Origin: an uncultured Bacteroidales bacterium
GTDB taxonomy: Bacteria > Bacteroidota > Bacteroidia > Bacteroidales > Paludibacteraceae
Reading direction: 5' to 3'
Assembly: GCA_900556095.1 (NCBI GenBank)
Contig: USNU01000037.1
Location: forward strand, 1 to 9,128
Length of the DNA: 9,128 nucleotides
Position 1 is the first letter of the stretch; the number at the start of each line of letters is the position of its first letter. The position numbers were made by a program, and so were the translations under genes. Of the stretch, positions 1-5,656 are shown one piece after another. The notes below the pieces were generated by a model, which was given only the letters and a program-made list of their open reading frames with translations, had not been told where the DNA came from and ran no database searches.

Positions 1-609
1 TGTTACCACAAGGTCGGCTTGGTGTCCGTCCATTAGTTTAGCAACGTCCTTTTTGCTGGTGGAGTCACCGCACATCAGTCTGTGGTTGCCCAGTTGCCAT
101 ATATCGCCTTTTTGGCAGCGAGTGGCTATTTCCTCTGTGGTCTCATCGAACTCGTCGTCTTTGGCTGCAATCTCTTCATTGCCGTCAATGTCTGTATCCA
201 TATCGAACGGCAAGTCAATGCCTGCTGCGTCCAACTCTTCCATATCCCATTGGTTCGAAAGCAAGTCCCAATCCCACTCTCCGTAGCCAGAATTATCCTT
301 TAGGGTGTATGCGCGAAGTTGTTCGGTGGTAGCGTCAGCAGGAATGACTTTGCAAGGTGCTTCGGTGTAGCCGAGTTCACGCATTGCCTCGTATCGCATA
401 TTGCCACCAATAATAACGTACTGCTTCCCATGCTGATAGACGAGCAGTTCGCGCAAAGCGAGCATTTCGGGGTTTTCCTTTATGCTGGCTTTGAGTTTGG
501 CGAATTTCTCGTCTTTGATGAAGCGCGGATTGGCAGGCAAACCCTCAATCTGTCCGTCATTCTTTGCGAGAGAGGCAATCTGGAGTATTGTGGTATTGAT
601 TGATGTCAT
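1..609 (-). CDS. ParB-like nuclease domain / DNA methylase fusion, partial
   Basis: The first 203 residues of a longer protein, cut by the left edge of the window. Residues about 25-90 look like a ParB/Srx-type N-terminal domain: NPR at 27-29, then a strand-rich segment ending in GGNMRYEAMRELGY (68-81), the usual ParB 'G-x-R-x-x-A-x-x-x-L-G' box. An acidic linker (about 137-160) follows. Then comes GDIWQLGNHRLMCGDST (168-184), the typical entry to an N6-adenine/N4-cytosine methylase domain in phage and mobile-element modification proteins. The sequence stops at ADLVVT, just where the catalytic DPPY motif is expected, so catalysis cannot be confirmed here. The expected product is a DNA-modifying enzyme whose ParB domain binds DNA. 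The ATG at 609 is the only start consistent with the promoter at 631-662. It is separated from the upstream gene by 72 bases and probably has its own transcript. This is the second methyltransferase in the window. Confidence 0.85.
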   Translation of the reverse strand, partial: MTSINTTILQIASLAKNDGQIEGLPANPRFIKDEKFAKLKASIKENPEMLALRELLVYQHGKQYVIIGGNMRYEAMRELGYTEAPCKVIPADATTEQLRAYTLKDNSGYGEWDWDLLSNQWDMEELDAAGIDLPFDMDTDIDGNEEIAAKDDEFDETTEEIATRCQKGDIWQLGNHRLMCGDSTSKKDVAKLMDGHQADLVVT

Positions 610-630
610 ACGCTTTGTGTAATTTTGCGG

Positions 631-662
631 CAAAGTTACTACTTTATTTTTGTATTTACAAA
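631..662 (-). promoter_or_regulatory. Bacteroidetes-type promoter for the ParB-methylase gene
   Basis: On the minus strand TAACTTTG (631-638) matches the Bacteroidetes -7 consensus TAnnTTTG exactly. TTTG (659-662) lies 20 nt upstream as the -33 element. Transcription should start near 624, giving a leader of about 15 nt before the ATG at 609. The -33 box sits inside a perfect inverted repeat (TTTGTA, 2 nt, TACAAA; 649-662), which could be an operator. This is the best promoter match in the window. Confidence 0.7.
649..662. repeat. Inverted repeat over the -33 box
   Basis: TTTGTA and TACAAA are perfect 6-bp arms separated by two bases. The repeat covers the -33 element and part of the spacer of the promoter at 631-662. 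It is A/T-rich, so chance is possible. Its position is where a dimeric repressor would block RNA polymerase. Confidence 0.35.
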
Positions 663-681
663 TAAATTATATTACCCCATA

Positions 682-891
682 CTATTTTATAGCAGTCGAT
701 CTATCATTTTTGAAATTCTTGCAGGCTCTTGAGCCTACTACTATTTTCCACTCTTGTAGCGGACAGATGATGAGTGTGGGCTTGCGTTCCCCGATACTCA
801 AATTTAGCGGGTTGGTGTCGTAGGTAGCGTATGCGCACTCATCACACACGTGCAGTACCTCAGGTGCTCTCTTGCCGCGTTGCGTTATCAT
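682..891 (-). CDS. Small four-cysteine phage protein, putative zinc ribbon
   Basis: This encodes 69 aa. Cysteines at 16 and 19 (VCDEC), 43 (IICPL) and 57 (SRACKNF) form a CxxC...C...C arrangement. That suggests one bound zinc ion, a pattern I associate with many tiny phage proteins of unknown role. The ATG at 891 overlaps the TGA of the upstream 138-aa gene as ATGA, so the two are translationally coupled. The basic, polar tail (KNFKNDRSTAIK) may touch nucleic acid. No signal peptide or membrane segment is present. I do not recognise a named family. Zinc binding is inferred from cysteine spacing only. It is the last gene before the 72-base gap that holds the ParB-methylase promoter. Confidence 0.7.
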   Translation of the reverse strand: MITQRGKRAPEVLHVCDECAYATYDTNPLNLSIGERKPTLIICPLQEWKIVVGSRACKNFKNDRSTAIK

Positions 892-1304
892 ACTTTCGGT
901 TCGTATTTCTTGATTAGTTCTTGACTGAACGGTTGCGCACCTGCTTTGAGCGCGAGGTTTAGTAGTGTTTGTACCATTTTACGACAATCCTCATCGGAGG
1001 TCGGGTTCGCCCCGTTGGTGATGTCGCAGTACATCATTGCTAACTGCACAAGGTTATTCGCATTGTAGTACTGCGTGTCGTACACATCGGCACTGTCTTT
1101 GTCGTTGGCAATTATCACCTCTGACATTCTTCCCATCCAGTGGCGGACGCTCTCCATAGCGTGCAGTAGGTTAGTGAGTACGTACTTTGCACCCGGCTTT
1201 ACGTGCGGGTGGTGCTGCAAGTCGCTGTCCCGCAGGCATATCTCTGCCGCTGCCGTTAGTACCGCACCGATTGTGAATAGGTTCTCTTTGTCTTGTTGTT
1301 TCAT
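888..1304 (-). CDS. Hypothetical phage protein, all-helical
   Basis: This encodes 138 aa with no family I can name. It is predicted to be mostly alpha-helical and soluble. Residues about 8-30 form a helix (FTIGAVLTAAAEICL), followed by a His-rich turn (LQHHPHVKPGAKY), a helix with HAMESVRHWMGRM (about 48-60), and a C-terminal helical half ending IKKYEPKV. Conspicuous His and Met content is present but no clear metal motif. The ATG at 1304 is preceded by an A-rich leader with AAACAACA at 1313-1320. The gene lies just after a candidate terminator (1324-1350), so it may depend on read-through or on a promoter I cannot identify. It is coupled by ATGA overlap to the small four-cysteine gene downstream. 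Function unknown. Confidence 0.75.
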   Translation of the reverse strand: MKQQDKENLFTIGAVLTAAAEICLRDSDLQHHPHVKPGAKYVLTNLLHAMESVRHWMGRMSEVIIANDKDSADVYDTQYYNANNLVQLAMMYCDITNGANPTSDEDCRKMVQTLLNLALKAGAQPFSQELIKKYEPKV

Positions 1305-1323
1305 TGTCTCTCTGTTGTTTTAG

Positions 1324-1350
1324 AAAAAAGCAGGAACGGACAAACCTGCC
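1324..1350 (-). terminator. Candidate intrinsic terminator
   Basis: On the minus strand GCAGG (1345-1349) can pair with CCTGC (1330-1334) across a 10-nt loop. A G-T pair can extend the stem at its base. Six T residues follow immediately (1324-1329). The stem is short, so efficiency may be partial. It lies between the 121-aa gene (stop at 1412) and the 138-aa gene (start at 1304), so it would attenuate or end the transcript from the methyltransferase region. Confidence 0.5.
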
Positions 1351-1411
1351 AGCACAATGAAAAATTCTGGTCTTACTTACCGCGTCCGTTTTTATCCCCT
1401 GCGGTGTGGGG

Positions 1412-1777
1412 TTATAACTTCTTCAATGCTGCGAGTATGCCCGCGTTGAGTGCTTCCTCGCGCGTTGGGTATGTGCCTACGTGGGTCTCTTGGTTGATAT
1501 TACCTATCCAATCGATATAGGAACTAAATACGAACTCTCCTCTCTTCTCTAAAAGAACTTCAATGCAAATGTATATCCCCTTCTCCTCTAACCAATCCAC
1601 CACCTCGTGGTAGGTTGGTGCGGAACAGTTGCCGCAGTCCTCGTAGTCCATATTGCTAACAAGTATGCCTAAATATAACTCTTTATCAGGCATATAGTAG
1701 CAATCACATAGACTATTATATCCTTTCTCTTTTAGCAATTGTGCCGTCTCGAACGGCACGTGAAATTTACTTTTCAT
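1412..1777 (-). CDS. Conserved hypothetical phage protein
   Basis: This encodes 121 aa. The N-terminus (MKSKFHVPFETAQLLKEKGY) and the middle segment YHEVVDWLEEKGIYI (about 56-70) resemble a short protein I have seen repeatedly in Bacteroidales phages and prophages. The C-terminal TREEALNAGILAALKKL (about 105-121) also fits. Its function is not established. The fold appears to be mixed alpha/beta, and the C-terminal 'TREEAL..AI..AL' helix is the most conserved-looking part. Cysteines at 24 and 26 (LCDC) and at 48 and 51 (DCGNC) might bind a metal, but this is not compelling. The ATG at 1777 has an A-rich leader, and the gene begins 13 bases after the stop of the 67-aa Cys-rich gene, so both probably share the methyltransferase transcript. 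The candidate terminator at 1324-1350 follows. Confidence 0.8.
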   Translation of the reverse strand: MKSKFHVPFETAQLLKEKGYNSLCDCYYMPDKELYLGILVSNMDYEDCGNCSAPTYHEVVDWLEEKGIYICIEVLLEKRGEFVFSSYIDWIGNINQETHVGTYPTREEALNAGILAALKKL

Positions 1778-1790
1778 TGTTTTTTTATGT

Positions 1791-1994
1791 TTATAAAATT
1801 AGACAATTTTTTCCGCAATACTTGCAGCGGTAATAGTAGCCTGTCTTGTAGTGCGAAAATCGCTTTGAGTGCCTGCTGCCACCCCTGATACCATAGTAGC
1901 AAGGAAACCGTGAACCTCTATATACTGGTCTATCCTCGTACACTATATCTGGAACGTGTTTGCCCAACTTACAAAATATCCATCGCCAATTCAT
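1791..1994 (-). CDS. Small CxxCG zinc-ribbon-like protein (DUF1660-like)
   Basis: This encodes 67 aa. It opens with WIFCKLGKH (Cys8, His13) and ends with RCKYCGKN (Cys57, Cys60), the 'CxxxGxH ... CxxCG' outline of small DUF1660-type prophage proteins. The arrangement suggests a single zinc site. The family assignment is tentative because the central Arg/Tyr/Gly-rich loop (about 20-50) is longer than I expect. I chose the ATG at 1994, four bases after the stop of the C5 methyltransferase gene. An in-frame ATG at 2072 would add 26 residues but would overlap the methyltransferase coding sequence by 74 bases, and those residues look like out-of-frame translation. The protein is strongly basic, with no membrane segment. 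It is co-transcribed with the methyltransferase gene. Function unknown. Confidence 0.65.
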   Translation of the reverse strand: MNWRWIFCKLGKHVPDIVYEDRPVYRGSRFPCYYGIRGGSRHSKRFSHYKTGYYYRCKYCGKNCLIL

Positions 1995-1998
1995 ATTC

Positions 1999-3189
1999 TT
2001 AAAATAATTCTGTTTGTTGGTGTGTATTTTTGTTTCCGTTGAATAGTTGGTCGAAGATAGCCGCAAGTACATCTACCACTATTGAGTTGCCTGCAACTTG
2101 GTAGCAACGTGATTTGCTCAATACTGCCATCATTTTGTCGCTGTCGGTGTCCGCAACGCCCATAAGGCGGAAACACTCCTTGGGTGTCAGTTTGCGGATA
2201 CGGTACTGCTCTTTCACAATGTTGTTGCACTCATACGAAGATGTCGTAACTGACGGGGCTATATCTTTTTTCCCGCCTTGATTGTAGCCGTGTCCGCGCT
2301 GTATTATTATCTTTGTTTCAAGGTTGCCACCCCCGCCTGCCGTCTGTGTCGGCGCAATTCCATTTGGAGAATATACTCTCTTTGTACTTTCATTTATTCT
2401 ATCCCACTTGCCTCCGACAAGCGTTCCTGCAACTCTAATATAGTTCCCTTGTCTTGGCATTTTAGCGTAATTGGCAGTTAGCGCAAGTGCTGGCTTATTG
2501 CCGTCTTGAACTCCGCGGGCAGGCTTGTATCCGCCATTCTTCCCTCCCTCGCTATACACATAGTCTATCATTCTTTCGGACAGGTAGTATTCTTCTGGCA
2601 CATTGTCTTCCAATATGTCATTGATATTTTTAGTTGGCGGGACAGGTTTCGGAAAGTAATAGACCTGCTCGCAATCTCGGATAGAAACCATAAAGACCCG
2701 CTCCCTGTTCTGCGGTACGCCGTAGTCCTTGGCGTTGAGCACCTGCGTGAAATTAGTGTACCCCATACGCTCCAACAGCAGTTGCCACTCGTTGAACAGC
2801 CGGATAAATTTTTGGCTGACCAACGCGGCCACGTTTTCGAATAGCAGGTACTTGGGGCGTTTTGTTGCGATAGCCCGCTCGCACTCCCATAGTAGCGATG
2901 AGCGCGTTCCACTTCCCTTTATTCCGCCTCTCTGCAAACCTGCTACGGAAAAGTCTTGGCATGGGCTGGAGTAGGTGAACAGGTCGAAGTCGGGGACTTG
3001 CGCCCAATCTATTGTGGAGATGTCCCCATAGTTGCACCCGGTATACTGCGGATAGACGGCGTTGTGGGCAGCGATGGCGTACTTGTCTATCTCGCTCCAA
3101 CCGACTAATTCGTAGTCTATGCCCGCGCGGTCTAACGCCATACACTGGCTATCGTACCCGCTGAACGCTGTGAATACTCTGAGTTTCAT
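1999..3189 (-). CDS. C5-cytosine DNA methyltransferase (Dcm-type)
   Basis: This 396-aa enzyme transfers a methyl group from S-adenosylmethionine to carbon 5 of cytosine in a specific DNA sequence. All key motifs are present in the canonical order. Motif I is FSGYDSQ (9-15), a variant of FxGxGG. The catalytic loop is SSPCQDFS with Cys77. ENV lies at 118-120 (motif VI) and QNRERVF at 160-166 (motif VIII). A target-recognition region runs from roughly 190 to 320 and is rich in Gly, Asn and Lys. RKLTPKECFRLMG (332-344) is motif IX and GNSIVVDVL (367-375) is motif X. Length is normal and nothing is truncated, so it should be active. Target sequence cannot be read from the protein. No restriction endonuclease is adjacent, so it is best seen as a phage orphan methylase, probably protecting against host restriction. 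It starts 11 bases after the ASCH-like gene ends. Confidence 0.95.
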   Translation of the reverse strand: MKLRVFTAFSGYDSQCMALDRAGIDYELVGWSEIDKYAIAAHNAVYPQYTGCNYGDISTIDWAQVPDFDLFTYSSPCQDFSVAGLQRGGIKGSGTRSSLLWECERAIATKRPKYLLFENVAALVSQKFIRLFNEWQLLLERMGYTNFTQVLNAKDYGVPQNRERVFMVSIRDCEQVYYFPKPVPPTKNINDILEDNVPEEYYLSERMIDYVYSEGGKNGGYKPARGVQDGNKPALALTANYAKMPRQGNYIRVAGTLVGGKWDRINESTKRVYSPNGIAPTQTAGGGGNLETKIIIQRGHGYNQGGKKDIAPSVTTSSYECNNIVKEQYRIRKLTPKECFRLMGVADTDSDKMMAVLSKSRCYQVAGNSIVVDVLAAIFDQLFNGNKNTHQQTELF

Positions 3190-3200
3190 AATTCAAAAAT

Positions 3201-3788
3201 TTAATCTACAAGTTCAAAACTATATGCCCAAACAAGCGGGTTGCTGTTCCATGTCCCGCGTCCACTGACTTTGTCAATGAGTGCGGCAAAGGCTGTGCGT
3301 GGTGTATGATATTCGTCCGACTCGCCGAAATAGTAATTTGTTATATCATGCATGTCAGTTATTGGTAATATTCCCTCCCGTAGGCAATCCTCATAAGGTA
3401 TTAATTGCAACCGCTCAACACGCACATCGGTAATCCGTATGTGGTGTGGCATTAACTCTGCCTTGACAAACATCTTATTAGTCCAACCTGCTGTGCCTCT
3501 GAGTTTATTCTTTGTAAAATCCACTTCTCCGAAAAACTCTTGGAAAGTGTCCTTATACGCCTGCCGAATAGCGACTACATCGCCGACCTTGTATGGCGAG
3601 TGCTTGAGAACATACTCAAACTTTACGCGTGTGAATTCGCTCTTACCCTCTGCATACACCATCGCGTCTCTCTCAACTTGTTCAATCACCGCTCTCCGTG
3701 TCATTGTCTTCCGCCCCGACAGGACTGCTTGCGTGAGGTTAAGGCCTCCGCTGTCTTTGAATGATATTCGTTTCATTTCTCGTCTCAT
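3201..3788 (-). CDS. ASCH/PUA-like phage protein
   Basis: This encodes 195 aa. The N-terminal QAVLSGRKTMTRR (20-32) is the 'x-L-x-G-x-K-T-x-T-R-R' box of phage ASCH-superfamily proteins. It is followed by YKVGDVVAIRQAYKD (66-80), MPHHIRITDVRVERLQLI (113-130) and a C-terminal RTAFAALIDKV...WNSNPLVWAYSFEL (164-193). This is the usual block order for the family in prophages. ASCH domains share the PUA-like barrel and are predicted to bind RNA or modified nucleotides. No function has been proven for the phage branch. The ATG at 3788 overlaps the TGA of the upstream 82-aa gene. A second ATG at 3776 (residue 5, MKRISF) is equally plausible and closer to the usual family start. It lies directly before the C5 methyltransferase gene. 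Confidence 0.8.
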   Translation of the reverse strand: MRREMKRISFKDSGGLNLTQAVLSGRKTMTRRAVIEQVERDAMVYAEGKSEFTRVKFEYVLKHSPYKVGDVVAIRQAYKDTFQEFFGEVDFTKNKLRGTAGWTNKMFVKAELMPHHIRITDVRVERLQLIPYEDCLREGILPITDMHDITNYYFGESDEYHTPRTAFAALIDKVSGRGTWNSNPLVWAYSFELVD

Positions 3789-4033
3789 TTCTCTAATTTA
3801 AGCCCTGACTCGTCAGTACTCTCTACGTGGAAATTGATTTGCCCGTCATTAACTGTAATAACGGCTTTGTCTGCATTCATATTGTGAGCGATAGCACCGA
3901 CAATCCATATTGGCACAAGTATGAAATCATCTTTAATCTGCAATGCGCGGTTAATCACTTCAAAGCAGTCGTCAGCCGATAGGTTTTGGATTAACTTTGC
4001 CACCTCTATGGTGGTCTTTTCTAATTCTGTCAT
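3785..4033 (-). CDS. Hypothetical small phage protein
   Basis: This encodes 82 aa of unknown function. The N-terminal half is helical (TTIEVAKLIQNLSADDCFEVI, about 7-27). A hydrophobic stretch, FILVPIWIVGAIAH (37-50), could be a buried helix or, less likely, one membrane span. The C-terminal part alternates as beta strands (KAVITVNDGQINFHVEST). No motif of a known family is visible. The ATG at 4033 lies 5 bases after the stop of the 55-aa Cys/His-rich gene. The stop overlaps the start of the ASCH-like gene (ATGA), so the three are one translational unit. Confidence 0.7.
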   Translation of the reverse strand: MTELEKTTIEVAKLIQNLSADDCFEVINRALQIKDDFILVPIWIVGAIAHNMNADKAVITVNDGQINFHVESTDESGLKLEK

Positions 4034-4038
4034 AATTT

Positions 4039-4206
4039 TTATTTTTCAAAATTTATACTCATTTGTCTTTTCTCGAACCGCTCCTCTCGTGAGCAGTAGC
4101 AGTGCGTGTAGTGGTCGGGTTCTGTGTAGCAGTGTCCGTGGTCGCACCACGTTGCACCGTCTCCGCCCCGCCAATAGGCGCAATGCTTACAAGTTCTTAT
4201 TGCCAT
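4039..4206 (-). CDS. 55-aa Cys/His-rich protein, putative zinc binder
   Basis: A short gene (55 aa) found by reading the otherwise empty interval between its neighbours. Cysteines lie at 6, 9, 21, 26, 36 and 38, and histidines at 8, 23, 25, 32 and 35. That is eleven potential metal ligands in the first 38 residues. They are grouped as CKHC (6-9), CDHGHC (21-26) and HCYC (35-38), enough for one or two zinc sites. The charged tail (SREERFEKRQ) has no ligands. The ATG at 4206 follows the upstream TAG (4208-4210) by one base, and the TAA at 4039-4041 is five bases before the next ATG. This tight packing and the non-random composition support real coding. Function unknown; binding to nucleic acid or protein is only a guess. 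Confidence 0.7.
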   Translation of the reverse strand: MAIRTCKHCAYWRGGDGATWCDHGHCYTEPDHYTHCYCSREERFEKRQMSINFEK

Positions 4207-4207
4207 A

Positions 4208-4492
4208 CTACAAGATGTTTTTCAGTTGCTCGATTACCTGCTCCTTGGTCGTGGTGTGCTGCATACCGAGCAGGTCTTGCATAACGTTCAGTGCAGCGGT
4301 GGGACTGCTTTCGAACTTATCCTGTACACTTTTTTGCGGGTGTATCTCGGATATTAATTTTATTATCCTTTTTCGCGCATCACTATCATCATTCCTTCTG
4401 TCTAATTCCTTTATCAGATCTTTCGTGGGGATTTCATTGATGATCTCGTCAACTTCGACGTCTATATCTGCATTATAATATATTGTTGCCAT
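4208..4492 (-). CDS. Hypothetical phage protein
   Basis: This encodes 94 aa of unknown function. The acidic N-terminus (MATIYYNADIDVEVDEIINEI) and the segment TKDLIKELDRRNDD resemble a short conserved protein I associate with Bacteroidales prophages. In that protein a 'DLIEEL..R' helix is typical. The rest is a second helical bundle with QSVQDKF-like and TTKEQVIEQLKNIL helices. No catalytic or metal motif is seen. The ATG at 4492 has the leader element AAACAACA at 4499-4506, which recurs before other starts in this window. It is followed by the 55-aa Cys/His-rich gene after a single base, indicating translational coupling. Confidence 0.7.
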   Translation of the reverse strand: MATIYYNADIDVEVDEIINEIPTKDLIKELDRRNDDSDARKRIIKLISEIHPQKSVQDKFESSPTAALNVMQDLLGMQHTTTKEQVIEQLKNIL

Positions 4493-4528
4493 AATCTTTG
4501 TTGTTTTATAGGTTATTATTTTGTGGGT

Positions 4529-4672
4529 TTATAATGAGCACACCTCGCCAAGGGCGAACTTGAGTGCGTGCACCTCTGCTATTATCACGGTGTTGTAGGA
4601 GCTTTCCCTGTGTAGGTCAATTCGCGCTTCTAACTCCTTTAGCGCGTTCCGTAATTCGGTTTCATTTCTCAT
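4529..4672 (-). CDS. 47-aa helical phage protein
   Basis: A short gene of 47 aa (MRNETELRNALKELEARIDL..., ending EVCSL). Residues 2-21 form a strongly charged amphipathic helix, and the second half (NTVIIAEVHALKFALGEV) is a second helix, so a helical hairpin is likely. The ATG at 4672 and TAA at 4529-4531 leave 36 bases before the next gene. A run of sense codons with this helical pattern in a minus-strand operon, filling an otherwise uncoded stretch, supports coding. Function unknown. Its start overlaps by 11 bases the end of the possible 29-aa ORF upstream. Confidence 0.6.
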   Translation of the reverse strand: MRNETELRNALKELEARIDLHRESSYNTVIIAEVHALKFALGEVCSL

Positions 4673-4751
4673 TGCTGTGTTTGTTTTTTTGTTTCTGCCG
4701 CACAATTTTGTTCGGGTTGTACAATCTTACCTTTTTGTGGTTATCGTGCAT
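4662..4751 (-). CDS. Possible 29-aa basic peptide
   Basis: An ATG at 4751 opens 29 sense codons ending in TGA at 4662-4664. The peptide is very basic, with many Lys plus Arg and His (KKVRLYNPNK, RQKQKNKH). It fills the 20-100 base space between the DUF551-like gene and the 47-aa gene, and overlaps the latter by 11 bases. A-rich intergenic DNA easily gives Lys/Asn-rich chance ORFs, so this may not be translated. Alternatively it is a leader peptide coupling translation of the 47-aa gene. Confidence 0.3.
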   Translation of the reverse strand: MHDNHKKVRLYNPNKIVRQKQKNKHSNEK

Positions 4752-4771
4752 TAGAAGTTAAATTTTGCGGG

Positions 4772-5038
4772 TTATTCGTTATTCTGTGGTATCACCCACC
4801 ACATTGGGTATTTGTCATGGTTGAACGGATAGGTCAGAAAGTACTGCGCACCCCAAGTGTCTCGTACTATTACCTTTTGGTTCTTGCGGGGTTGCACCTC
4901 TGCCGTCTTGAACCACCGAACTTCGACGAGGTCTTGGTGTATGGCTTGGTGTTCGTTTTCGAGTGCGTTGCGGACATCGTCAATTAGCATTATCGCATGC
5001 GATAACTGCTCGGTTATTTCCGATTGTGTAAGAGCCAT
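4772..5038 (-). CDS. DUF551-like phage protein
   Basis: This encodes 88 aa from the ATG at 5038. Residues 5-40 form a helix (SEITEQLSHAIMLIDDVRNALENEH). From residue 42 the protein follows the DUF551 outline: WFKTAEVQPRKNQKVIVRD (42-60), an aromatic strand (AQYFLTY, 64-70) and closing WWVIP (80-84), comparable to the family's 'W..v...lP..g..vlv ... W..lP'. DUF551 proteins are common in prophages, and their function is unknown. An in-frame ATG at 5068 would add ten residues but overlap the upstream gene by 23 bases. The ATG at 5038 lies 7 bases after that gene's stop and is preferred. No membrane segment is present. Confidence 0.7.
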   Translation of the reverse strand: MALTQSEITEQLSHAIMLIDDVRNALENEHQAIHQDLVEVRWFKTAEVQPRKNQKVIVRDTWGAQYFLTYPFNHDKYPMWWVIPQNNE

Positions 5039-5045
5039 AGGTATA

Positions 5046-5318
5046 TCAGTGTAAGTGTAAATTTTCAATCAGATTGTAAAGAGCATCATTGCTGATACTT
5101 TGCTCGCAATAGGCACTACTGAGGTGTTCGCTTAACTCCTCTACCATAGCGTCAAGCAGTATTCTCTGTGTTACGTTTGCGATGTCGTACAACGAGGAGT
5201 ACACTCTCTTGTACTCTTGAATTTCACATTCCTTGCAAAGGTCTCTGTCTGTAAATTTTGTGCCGAAGTCGGTGGTATATTCTGTTACCACGATGGTCTG
5301 TTTTTTACTCTCTTTCAT
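5046..5318 (-). CDS. Hypothetical phage protein
   Basis: This encodes 90 aa of unknown function. The N-terminus has a strand-like TIVVTEYTTDFGTKF (8-22) followed by TDRDLCKECEIQEYKR (23-38). That outline is used by several small phage proteins that begin with a short hairpin and then a 'C..CE' helix. The remainder is helical (ILLDAMVEELSEHLSSAY...). Cysteines at 28 and 31 are a single CxxC pair with no obvious partner, apart from Cys71. The ATG at 5318 has AAACAACA 8 bases upstream (5327-5334). It sits 14 bases after the coiled-coil gene stop and 7 bases before the DUF551-like start. Confidence 0.65.
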   Translation of the reverse strand: MKESKKQTIVVTEYTTDFGTKFTDRDLCKECEIQEYKRVYSSLYDIANVTQRILLDAMVEELSEHLSSAYCEQSISNDALYNLIENLHLH

Positions 5319-5332
5319 ATCCGTGATGTTGT

Positions 5333-5638
5333 TTATTTCTCAAACTCGGTTAATAGTTGTTTATACTTCTTCTCTTCCAAATGGCATACAATGGTCGCCA
5401 TATTAGTCAGAGAGTCGAATACAACCTTATGCACTTCTTCTGTGCAGCAGGCATCGGAATTAGCGATGTGGCTTATAATCATTGCAAAGGACTTATTTAT
5501 TTGAAGTAGCAATGCATTATCCTGCCAAGAGGGGTCGCTGATACATTCAAGTAATTCCTTAATCTCTTCGTATTGTTTTTTTAACTCTTGCAACTCTTCA
5601 TACAATCGTTGCTTTTCCTCAAATTCTTGTACTGTCAT
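5333..5638 (-). CDS. Hypothetical coiled-coil phage protein
   Basis: This encodes 101 aa from the ATG at 5638. Residues 4-32 (EFEEKQRLYEELQELKKQYEEIKELL) have clear heptad periodicity and should form a coiled coil. The rest is helical with a CC pair at 64-65. No family is recognised. The frame is open further upstream to a TTG at 5674, but that would start inside an inverted repeat. The ATG is preceded by an A-rich leader and is preferred. The upstream gene ends at 5681, so a 42-base leader lies between, containing the palindrome at 5657-5674. Function unknown; oligomerisation through the coiled coil is inferred. Confidence 0.65.
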   Translation of the reverse strand: MTVQEFEEKQRLYEELQELKKQYEEIKELLECISDPSWQDNALLLQINKSFAMIISHIANSDACCTEEVHKVVFDSLTNMATIVCHLEEKKYKQLLTEFEK

Positions 5639-5656
5639 AATTGTAGTTTTTTTTAG

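Noticed and set aside
53..603. Several plus-strand open frames at the left end
   Set aside because: They are antisense to the ParB-methylase gene, whose domains are clear on the minus strand.
1995..2072. ATG at 2072 as start of the 67-aa CxxCG gene
   Set aside because: The added 26 residues are out-of-frame methyltransferase sequence, and the ATG at 1994 fits the junction.
2753..3145. A 130-codon minus-strand frame inside the methyltransferase gene
   Set aside because: It is Arg-rich, a product of the shifted frame of the C5 methyltransferase, whose motifs are all intact.
3215..3222. TAGTTTTG on the minus strand, matching the -7 consensus before the C5 methyltransferase gene
   Set aside because: No TTG or TTTG lies about 20 nt upstream, and the site is within the end of the ASCH-like coding region.
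3921..4478. A 185-codon plus-strand open frame
   Set aside because: It runs antisense over three tightly packed minus-strand genes, has a low-complexity Ser/Cys/Leu/Phe composition, and no family motif.
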